DNA of 55,953 nucleotides from Gemmatimonadota bacterium (GTDB taxonomy: Bacteria > Gemmatimonadota > Gemmatimonadetes > Longimicrobiales > Gaopeijiaceae): NCBI GenBank assembly GCA_009844885.1, contig VYAQ01000226.1, positions 1 to 55,953 on the forward strand. Direction: 5' to 3'. Shown here piece after piece: positions 32,078 through 39,667 of this stretch. Both the position numbers and the translations under genes were made by a program. Positions within the stretch are counted from its first letter, which is position 1, and each line of letters starts with the position of its first letter. The notes below the pieces were generated by a model. The model did not search any database. It was not told the origin of the DNA and saw nothing but the letters and a program-made list of their open reading frames with translations.

Positions 32078-35000
32078 GACTCCGTCCGCCCCTGCGCTGT
32101 GAAGACGAGCACCCGTTCGCCGACCTTTTCCTCCGTCAGTTGCTCCCAGCACTCGGCGTAGAGATCGACCTGGGCACGATAGCGGCCCGACCGCTCCTCG
32201 AAGTCGGGATCATCGCCCATGTCTGTCTTGTAGTCGGCGACGACCCAACGGTTCCCGTCCTTGAAGACGAGGTCGATCACGCCCTCGAGCACATCGGGCC
32301 GGTTCGGTTCCCCGCGACTCAACGCGAAGGGGACTTCGCTGTGGCGCTCGCTGCTGGCCATCGCCCGCGCCCAGATGTCGGAGCCGCGCACCGCCTCGAC
32401 GAGCGCCATCAGCGCCTCCAGTTCGGTCGGCTCGCCCGCCGCGTCAACCGGGCGCTCGTACTCGATCAACAGGCCGCGCGCGTACTGCGCCAGGGCCTCG
32501 CCTCGGGTGCCCTCGCCAGCTGCCGCCAGCACATCATGGACCACGCTGCCCCACTCGTAGCCGCCGCTGGTCGGGTCGAGGGAGGAGGGGTCGAAGCGGT
32601 CGGTTCGCACGGCGGGGTCGTGCGCGGAGGGATCACGCACGGCAGGATCACGGGCGGGCGCTCCCTTGGCCCTCGCCGTCACGGTCTCCAACCGGTAGCC
32701 GGGTTCACGGGTGCGCGCTGCCGCCGACGCCACTTCCGCCAGCGACTCCGTCAGGTCGATCTCCGGGTCCAGCCGGTCCGGCTCGGGGGGCAGCCCTCGG
32801 GGCAACTGGATGCCCATCCCCAGGCCGGCCACCCACTCCTCCAACACCTTCCAGGGCGACGAATCCCGCCCGCGCAGCCCCGAGCCCCGCGCGATCCACA
32901 ACTCGTCCCGGGCACGGGTGGCGGCCACGTACAGAAGGCGCGTCTTCTCCGCTTCTTCGAACGTGGCCTCCACTTTCCGGTCCTCCTCCCAGGTTGCCGG
33001 CTGGGTGATGATCTCGGTCGCGTATCCCCGCTTGACCACGATCGGGATTGTCCCGCGCGCGGCCCCCGTCTCGTCCCGGGCGACGCGCATCCGCGGCTTG
33101 CGGTCGAATTCACCAAAGGGCGCGGCGAGGAAGACCACATTCGCTTCCAGGCCCTTGGCCCGATGGAGGTTCATCACCCGGACGCAGTCGCCCCGCCCCG
33201 GCACCAGCGGCGCCTCCGCGTCCTCCCAGTCCAGCGCGGTCGCCAGGGCGTCGACGGCACCCGCGATCGACGTGTCGCCCTCCAGCGCCCGGGCACGCAC
33301 CGCATCGAGGAGGTAGGAGAGCGCCCCGGCGCGCAGTCCTCCCAGATTGCCCGCAGCGGCCAGGGGGAAAAGCCCGGTCTCGCCGATCACGCGTTCGGCG
33401 GTAACGTCCGCCGGCTCGCGCAACGCCCGCTTCCACCACCCGTGCAGCACGTTGATCGCGTCCGCCACCTCGTCGTCACCCACGGACGGACGGTTGATCC
33501 TGAAGCGGCCGCCGCGGTCCCGGTACGCCACCAGCCGGTCCAGCGTGATCCCGAACAGCGGGCCCGTCAGCACGCCGAGGACCCGAGGCTGATTCGCCGG
33601 ATCCTCCAGACAGCGGAAGAGGAGAAGGAGAGCAGCCAGTTCGTCCTCGAAGCCCACCCCGGCACCCGACACGTCGACGGGGAGGTTTCGGTCCTCAAGG
33701 GCCCGGGCATAGACCGAGAGGTACTTGCGGTTCCGGGTGAGGATCAGGAAGTCGTCTGCTTTGCGTTCGCCTGCCGCCACGCGGCGCGCGATCTCGGTGG
33801 CAATCCGGCCGGCGTCGTCCCGCGCGACCTCGTCCTGCCTGCTGCCCGAGACCGAGTACGTTGCCAGGACACCCATCCCCTCGCGCTGCGTCAGCAGGGG
33901 GGCAAAGGCTGCCTGGCGGTCGCTGTCGTCCTTCCCGAACCGGTCCTCCCGGTCGAAGACCCCCTTCACCAGCGCCTCGATGCCGCCGAGCGAGCGGAAG
34001 TTGGCTTCGAGGACCAGCACCTCGCCGAAATCCTCGAAGCGCTCCTTGACGAGCTGGTAGAGCGCGATGTCGGCGCGCCGGAAGCGGTAGATGCTCTGCT
34101 TGGGATCTCCGACCACGAAGAGCGCACCGGGGCGAGGCACCACGGTGCGCCAGTCGTCGCCGGTCTCCGGGTCGCTGGCGAGCAGGAGCAGAATCTCCGC
34201 CTGCAGGGGGTCGGTGTCCTGGAATTCGTCGACAAGAAGACGTGGATAGCGTCGGCCCAGGTCGCGGCGAGCCTCGGGATTGTTGCGGAGCAGAGCCGCC
34301 GAGAGGACCAGCAGGTCCTGGAAGTTGATCTGGCCGCGGTCCTTGCGCTGGCCCGCAAAGGCCGCGGCCGCGTGCCGGGCGACGTCGATGGCGACCGGAT
34401 AGCGGTAGGCCCACCATTGGCGCAGCACCCTGTCCGCCGGCCCTCCGGCCTCCGCAAACTTGCAGAAATCCTCGAAAAGCCGCTTGGCCTGTGCCTTGCC
34501 CGCCCCGTCGTCCGCCCACCGTTTCTGAACCAGTCCACTCTTCTTCAGGTGCACCCGGGCCAGCGCGTCGAAGAAGGCCCTCGGATCGCTCCAGTCCAGA
34601 GTGCGGCGCCAGTACAGGAGCGTGCGGATCCGCTTGCCGAAGTTGTCCCATCCGTCCGGCGGCGTGCGGCCCCGCATCAGTCCCTGGGCGCGGTCGAGGA
34701 GTTGTTCGAATTCGGCCCGCACCGCGCGGACGGCCCGGGCGTCGGGTGACTCCACGCGGTCGAAGCCGTAGTCGACATCCGGGTTTTCGACCAGCTCCCG
34801 GAATGTGTCCTGCAAGTGGTCGGCCGCGATACCGAGCCGGTCGAGCTCCTCCAGGCGGGGATCCCCATCCGTGGCCAGGCGCTCCAGGTACTCGACCCAG
34901 GCGCTGCGCTGCATGCGCTCCGCCTCCGACTCCAGCACTTCGCGAAAACCGGGGTCGAGTCCTGCCTCAAGGGGCCGTTCGCGGAGCAGCCTGGCACAGA

Positions 35001-35334
35001 AGGCGTGGATGGTGCCCAGGAAGGCGTGATCGATGTCGCGGACCGCGGCCTCGAGCGCATCCAGATCCGGGTGCCCGGATGCGAGCTTCGCCGCCTCCTG
35101 TTCCAGCACCACCTGGAACTTCTGGCGCAGCTCGGCCGCCGCCTTGCGCGTGAAGGTGACTGCGGCGATCTGGTCGACCGTGCACGCCCGGCTCCGCACC
35201 AGCGCGACCATGCGGTCCACCAGCGACGTGGTCTTCCCCGAGCCAGCCCCCGCTTCGACGAGCAGGTTGCGTTCCAGGTCCCTGCCAATCCGATCCCGGG
35301 CGGCCTGGTCCGGAGGGAGGGTCAACCCGTTCAC
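32071..35334 (-). CDS. addA: AddA-type helicase-nuclease subunit
   Basis: UvrD-family helicase fused to a RecB-type nuclease, one half of the AddAB enzyme that resects double-strand breaks for homologous recombination. The protein of about 1087 residues has motif Ia/Walker A LLVEAGAGSGKTTSLV near residue 24, AAVTFTRKAAAELR, Walker B LLVDEFQDTDPLQ, GDPKQSIYRFRRADI, LEANFRS, VMNLHRAKGLEANVV and LLYVAATRARDELWI. The nuclease block GVIDLVFKDGNRWVVADYKTD is near the C-terminus. The GTG giving VNGLTLPPDQ overlaps the addB stop as GTGA and has AGGAG upstream; the longer open frame is not used. Acts in the cytoplasm with AddB. Confidence 0.9.
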   Translation of the reverse strand: MNGLTLPPDQAARDRIGRDLERNLLVEAGAGSGKTTSLVDRMVALVRSRACTVDQIAAVTFTRKAAAELRQKFQVVLEQEAAKLASGHPDLDALEAAVRDIDHAFLGTIHAFCARLLRERPLEAGLDPGFREVLESEAERMQRSAWVEYLERLATDGDPRLEELDRLGIAADHLQDTFRELVENPDVDYGFDRVESPDARAVRAVRAEFEQLLDRAQGLMRGRTPPDGWDNFGKRIRTLLYWRRTLDWSDPRAFFDALARVHLKKSGLVQKRWADDGAGKAQAKRLFEDFCKFAEAGGPADRVLRQWWAYRYPVAIDVARHAAAAFAGQRKDRGQINFQDLLVLSAALLRNNPEARRDLGRRYPRLLVDEFQDTDPLQAEILLLLASDPETGDDWRTVVPRPGALFVVGDPKQSIYRFRRADIALYQLVKERFEDFGEVLVLEANFRSLGGIEALVKGVFDREDRFGKDDSDRQAAFAPLLTQREGMGVLATYSVSGSRQDEVARDDAGRIATEIARRVAAGERKADDFLILTRNRKYLSVYARALEDRNLPVDVSGAGVGFEDELAALLLLFRCLEDPANQPRVLGVLTGPLFGITLDRLVAYRDRGGRFRINRPSVGDDEVADAINVLHGWWKRALREPADVTAERVIGETGLFPLAAAGNLGGLRAGALSYLLDAVRARALEGDTSIAGAVDALATALDWEDAEAPLVPGRGDCVRVMNLHRAKGLEANVVFLAAPFGEFDRKPRMRVARDETGAARGTIPIVVKRGYATEIITQPATWEEDRKVEATFEEAEKTRLLYVAATRARDELWIARGSGLRGRDSSPWKVLEEWVAGLGMGIQLPRGLPPEPDRLDPEIDLTESLAEVASAAARTREPGYRLETVTARAKGAPARDPAVRDPSAHDPAVRTDRFDPSSLDPTSGGYEWGSVVHDVLAAAGEGTRGEALAQYARGLLIEYERPVDAAGEPTELEALMALVEAVRGSDIWARAMASSERHSEVPFALSRGEPNRPDVLEGVIDLVFKDGNRWVVADYKTDMGDDPDFEERSGRYRAQVDLYAECWEQLTEEKVGERVLVFTAQGRTESW

Positions 35335-38300
35335 TCGTCCTCCCAGTTGCGCACTCGCCGGAGGGACGCCAGCTCCGGCAGATCCTTCAGATTGCGGGCC
35401 GTCCAGTCGGCGAAGCGGCACGACACCTGCCCCCAGTTGCCGCTCCGCACCCCGCACACCTCGCCGTAGTCACAGAAGCGGCAGTCGTTCCTGGCGTTGT
35501 CGGTCGCCGGGAAGTCCCCCGCGGCGACGCCTTCGAGCAGGGTGGCGACAAGGAGTCCGCCGGTCTCCAGCTCTTCCGTCTCGAACGCCCACACGCGGTT
35601 CTCGCCGCGGCGGGTCGGGAAGTGGTACTCCATCCCGCTGACAGTCCTGTCCAGGACGCTGGCGGCCGCCAGAGTGTAGATCACGTGCTGCACCCGGCGG
35701 CCACCGTCGTAGATCCCCGACTTTCCGCCGTACCCGTGGTCGGTGCCGGTCTTGTAGTCGACCACCCGCAGCTCGGCCCCGTGGTCGTCGAGCCTGTCGA
35801 TGTAGCCGCGCACCTGCACGGGTTGCGCGTCCGCTTCGATCGCCACGGGATCGTCCGTCATCCCGAAGGGCATCTCCAGGCCGATCCATGGCGGTGGTTC
35901 GCTGCGAATCATCTCGACGAAGGACCGGGCGTCGTCGCGCAGCGCCGCCATCTCCCACTCGTGGACGGCATGACTGGGCGCGGGCACCTGCCACAGCTTC
36001 CGCGCCCCCTCGGCGTCGACAAGCGACAGGGCCAACGCGAGAAAACCCTCTTCTTCGGGGTCCAGTCCCCGTTCCCGCGCCAACTCCAGTGTGTGCTGGT
36101 AGACCGCGTGCAGGAGACTGCCCCGCTCGAGCGGGTTGAGCCAGCGGTGGGCATCGAACTCCGGGTCGTCGGGCGGATAGGCGCGCAGGACATAGCTGAA
36201 CAGGAAGCGGCGCGGACAGGCGCCCAGGCTTCCCAGTCCGCTCGCGGAGAACGTGTGACCCGACAGTTCCTGGTACGAGAGCGGAGGCGAATGCGTGCCC
36301 AGAAAGCCCGTATGCACCGACGCGAGGTCGCTGCGCAAACCCTCCGCTGCCGCCATCCCCAGGCCCAGTCGGGGGTAGGCACGCCCAACCGCCTCGAGTC
36401 CGTTGAGCAGCCTGCCATCGGCAGAGGCGAGGGCGCGCAGCCAGACATCTCCCGCGTCCACATCCGTGGTTAGTTCGGCTCGCGGAAGGCGTGACTCGCT
36501 GGCGCCCAGGTGAGTCTCGAGGTGCTCGAAGTTGAGGGTCCGGTCACCCTCGCGCAGCCGCAGGGCCTGGAGCAGTTCCGGCGCGGGTGCGAGTTCGCGC
36601 GCTTCGGCCGGATCCCAGCGCGAGAAGCTGAGGGTCAGCGTCCCGCGGAGACGCGCGATCAGTTGGGCGAAGTTGAAACGGGCCTCTGCAATCCGGTCGC
36701 GTGCGAGGGGGAGTTCGCCGCGTCCCAGATGCCACCGTTCCCTGTCCAGCAGCAACGGATCCTCCATGGTGGACCCGGGAAAGCGCCCAGAGTCCATTCC
36801 CACGACGAAGGTGTACGGCCGACCCGTGGCTCCGCCGTGGGCGAAGTCGGTCAGGTACAGGTGGCCCGCGGCCGAACTCCAGGGGGCCATTCCTTCGGCC
36901 CTTGGCGCCGGAATGCGGATCTGGAGGAAGGACTTGACGATGGCAGCGGCCGACGGGTAGTCGGTCGGTCGGGTCAGCGTCGCCTCGATCCGGTCGAGCT
37001 GGCGCAGCAGCCGGTCCCGGGCGGTGTCGTCGGTGTCGGTGCCCGGGGCGACGCGCGCGAGGATGCTCTTGACGCCGGTCGCGACCCGGGCGGGGGACAC
37101 GGTGCCGTCGACCGGAGGAGTCGCTTCCAGTAGCGGCCGAATGAGCGCTTGCAGGGCGAGCAGGTTCTCGCGCCTCCGCTGCTTGAGCCGCTCGAAGCTC
37201 TCCTCGTTCTGCAAGGGGCGCCGCTTCAAGCCGTCCAAACCCTCGATGGCCCGCTCAACGCGGGCGATGTGGCGCTCCCTGCCCCACCCGATGCGCAGCC
37301 GCCTCAGTTCGCGGGCGAGACCGGGACCCCGGAGCCGGTCGCCCGGCGGGGGCGGCTGCACGTCCCCGGCCTCGATCAGGGCGCGAAGGCGCGATTCATG
37401 GAAGTCGTTCTCGATCCACTGGAAATAGGTCGTCACAACGCGGCCGGGGCGCGTGCGCTCGACGGGGAGGCCCACCGCAAAGGTGACCGGTATGTCCAGT
37501 GACTCCGCCAGCGCATGCAGCGCCGACCCGTACAGGGAGGGATCCGCGGCGATCACCTCGACCTCGTCCCAGCGCGCGCCCAGGTCGATTGCGCGGCGCA
37601 GAACCCCCCGCACTTCATCCTGGACGGACCCCGCCGCGAAGAGTTCGATACGCGGCCGCGGCCCTTCGCAGCGTTCGACGGCGTGCAGGTAGCTCCCGGC
37701 CGCGGCGGGTGGCGCCACGTCCCAGAGGATGCCCTTCGGTACCCGCATTCCCTCGACCGGGTCCGTCCTGAGGAGGGTCGCGCCCCGGTTCTGCAAGGCG
37801 CGCGCGAAGCGTCCCGCGAGGCCACGGTCGGGGAGGCCCGGCAGCAGGAAGGTCGGATCGCTCAGGGGCGGCGCGGCGGTATCGTCTTCCAGAATCCGCG
37901 TGGCGGTCCGCAGCACCATCGCATTGTCTGCGAGGTTGCCGGCTTCGAGGAGTTCCTCGTACCGGCGGAGCACGGCCGTGATGAGCGCCTGCCGATCCGT
38001 GGCCCCCGCGGGGCGCTCGATCGAGGAGGAATCGATGCCTCCCAGGCGCAGGGCCGCCACCGAGTGACGGACCGCGTCGCGGAAGCCGACCTTCTCGCGG
38101 AGCGTCGGAAAACGGAAGTCGCGCCCCGCTGCAAGCGCCTCGTCGATGGCCCTCTCCACCAGCGCGTGCTCGTCGAAGGAGTCGATCACCTTGCGACCCG
38201 TGGCCGACAGTGTACGCGCAACGATTTTTGATGCGAGGGGTCGTAACGTGTTGACCTCAAAGCCCACCCACGACCGGCCGCGCAACGCGACCTGCCGCAG

Positions 38301-38474
38301 CAACTCCTTGCCCTCGCCGCGCGTGCGGGCGATCAGGATCTTGCGGGCCCGCCCGCCGTGCCGTGCGATGCGCTCCAGCTCCTGCACGAGAATGCAGGCC
38401 GTGGCGTGATCGCCGGCGGGCGGCGGCACCGCACGGCCGCGGCCCTCCTCGAAGTCGAGGTAGAGCTGGCTCAC
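35331..38474 (-). CDS. addB: AddB-type nuclease subunit
   Basis: A 1047-residue partner of AddA. The N-terminal inactivated helicase region lacks a clear Walker A (ILIARTRGEGKELLRQVA). The C-terminus has a PD-(D/E)XK nuclease, VRGYIDRLDDHGAELRVVDYKTG, surrounded by cysteines that would hold an iron-sulfur cluster: ACPRRFLFSY upstream and NDCRFCDYGEVCG downstream, as in AddB and related nucleases. The start is a GTG overlapping the stop of the DHS-like gene as GTGA, and its own stop overlaps addA. The tight coupling supports a stoichiometric AddAB complex. Confidence 0.87.
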   Translation of the reverse strand: MSQLYLDFEEGRGRAVPPPAGDHATACILVQELERIARHGGRARKILIARTRGEGKELLRQVALRGRSWVGFEVNTLRPLASKIVARTLSATGRKVIDSFDEHALVERAIDEALAAGRDFRFPTLREKVGFRDAVRHSVAALRLGGIDSSSIERPAGATDRQALITAVLRRYEELLEAGNLADNAMVLRTATRILEDDTAAPPLSDPTFLLPGLPDRGLAGRFARALQNRGATLLRTDPVEGMRVPKGILWDVAPPAAAGSYLHAVERCEGPRPRIELFAAGSVQDEVRGVLRRAIDLGARWDEVEVIAADPSLYGSALHALAESLDIPVTFAVGLPVERTRPGRVVTTYFQWIENDFHESRLRALIEAGDVQPPPPGDRLRGPGLARELRRLRIGWGRERHIARVERAIEGLDGLKRRPLQNEESFERLKQRRRENLLALQALIRPLLEATPPVDGTVSPARVATGVKSILARVAPGTDTDDTARDRLLRQLDRIEATLTRPTDYPSAAAIVKSFLQIRIPAPRAEGMAPWSSAAGHLYLTDFAHGGATGRPYTFVVGMDSGRFPGSTMEDPLLLDRERWHLGRGELPLARDRIAEARFNFAQLIARLRGTLTLSFSRWDPAEARELAPAPELLQALRLREGDRTLNFEHLETHLGASESRLPRAELTTDVDAGDVWLRALASADGRLLNGLEAVGRAYPRLGLGMAAAEGLRSDLASVHTGFLGTHSPPLSYQELSGHTFSASGLGSLGACPRRFLFSYVLRAYPPDDPEFDAHRWLNPLERGSLLHAVYQHTLELARERGLDPEEEGFLALALSLVDAEGARKLWQVPAPSHAVHEWEMAALRDDARSFVEMIRSEPPPWIGLEMPFGMTDDPVAIEADAQPVQVRGYIDRLDDHGAELRVVDYKTGTDHGYGGKSGIYDGGRRVQHVIYTLAAASVLDRTVSGMEYHFPTRRGENRVWAFETEELETGGLLVATLLEGVAAGDFPATDNARNDCRFCDYGEVCGVRSGNWGQVSCRFADWTARNLKDLPELASLRRVRNWEDE

Positions 38475-39664
38475 GTGGGGCCGCCCGCCAGGCCACGGTG
38501 GGCCGGGGGCCCCGGGCCGAGAGGCTGTCGCGCCGGGGGCTCCGGAGCAAGAGGCCGTCGCGCCAGGGACTCCGGCCCGTGCGGTTCTCCCGTGAACAGC
38601 CGTCCCAGCCGCCGCGCCTCGCGCCGCCGCCAGATGCCCCGGTGGTAGGCGTCGCTGGCCAGCAGGGAGAGTGTGATGGTGGCCTCTCCGTACACCATGC
38701 GTTCCCGCGCGGTCTCGACCTTGCCCCAGGTGGTGGCCTCGCGCAGGGTGGAGCCCGAGAGGCCGCCGTCGCGTACATCCGCCACCGTGAGCTGAACGGC
38801 GTATTTGTGCATGGGGATGTCGGCCGGGCCGGGATCGCCGCCCTCCTCTCCACCCCCCTCCACCAGCATCCGCGCGGCCACCACCGCATCCTGCGCGAAG
38901 TTCTTCGGCACACCCCCGCCCACCATCAGCAGACCCGTCTCGGGCGCCGCCAGCTTGATCCTCGCGAGCTCGTGGAAGTCTTTGGCGGAGTCGAAGGCGA
39001 TGTGCGGCAGCCCGGCCGCGGACGCCCTCGCCCGGTGCGCGATCGCCCCAAACCCCGCGGACGAATCGCTCAGCGCCGGCACGAAGACCGGCACGTCCTT
39101 GCGGTACGCGGATAGCACAATCGAGCGGGCGTCGCCATGGCTGCGCGCCAGGTACTGGCCCATCTCCCGCACCACTTCGCGGCTGGAATACGCGCGCGCT
39201 GCCATCCCGTCCAGGACCTGGGCCACGGTCTCGTCACAGACCTGCAGCTCGGCTTCGTCGATGTAGGTGTCGTAGATGCGGTCGATGCCCAGTTCCCTGA
39301 GCTCCTCGTCGCTCGCCACCGGCGCCTCGACCGAACCCGGCGCCATGTAGTGGCGGAAGCCCAGCGCCTCGAAGAAGTCCTGGTCCACCACGATCGCGCC
39401 CGTCGCCACGATCACGTCGACCATGTCACACTCCACCAGGGTCAGCAGCGCCTCCTTGAGCCCGGCCGAGACGAGCGAGCCGGCAAGGGTGAGGATGACC
39501 ACGCCGCGGGGCTCCTCGAGCATCTCCGCGAAGACGTCGGCGCCTTCGGCGAGGTTGCGGGCCTGGAAGGCTGCGCTCCGGTAGGTGTCGACGACCGCGC
39601 GGCCGTCGAAGGCGGTGACGTCGATGTGCTCGACCGGCCTGGCGAGCAGCCGGCTCTTCGCCAC
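38471..39664 (-). CDS. Deoxyhypusine-synthase-family enzyme
   Basis: A 397-residue NAD-dependent enzyme of the deoxyhypusine synthase fold. In eukaryotes and archaea it transfers an aminobutyl group from spermidine to eIF5A. Bacteria lack eIF5A, and bacterial homologues are generally thought to be homospermidine synthase-like polyamine enzymes. Recognisable blocks are VVILTLAGSLVSAGLKEALLTL, DVIVATGAIVVDQDFFEALG, SIVLSAYRKDVPVFVPALSD, the active-site-like LLMVGGGVPKNFAQD (Lys) and YAVQLTVADVRDGGLSGSTL. A disordered Pro/Gly/Arg tail (residues about 355-397) is unusual. Start is GTG, three bases after the SusC stop, with no clear ribosome site; the stop overlaps addB. Confidence 0.83.
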   Translation of the reverse strand: MAKSRLLARPVEHIDVTAFDGRAVVDTYRSAAFQARNLAEGADVFAEMLEEPRGVVILTLAGSLVSAGLKEALLTLVECDMVDVIVATGAIVVDQDFFEALGFRHYMAPGSVEAPVASDEELRELGIDRIYDTYIDEAELQVCDETVAQVLDGMAARAYSSREVVREMGQYLARSHGDARSIVLSAYRKDVPVFVPALSDSSAGFGAIAHRARASAAGLPHIAFDSAKDFHELARIKLAAPETGLLMVGGGVPKNFAQDAVVAARMLVEGGGEEGGDPGPADIPMHKYAVQLTVADVRDGGLSGSTLREATTWGKVETARERMVYGEATITLSLLASDAYHRGIWRRREARRLGRLFTGEPHGPESLARRPLAPEPPARQPLGPGPPAHRGLAGGPT

Positions 39665-39667
39665 CTG

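Noticed and set aside
32140-34749. 869-codon plus-strand open frame
   Set aside because: Antisense to addA, no recognisable motif or ribosome site; a composition artefact.
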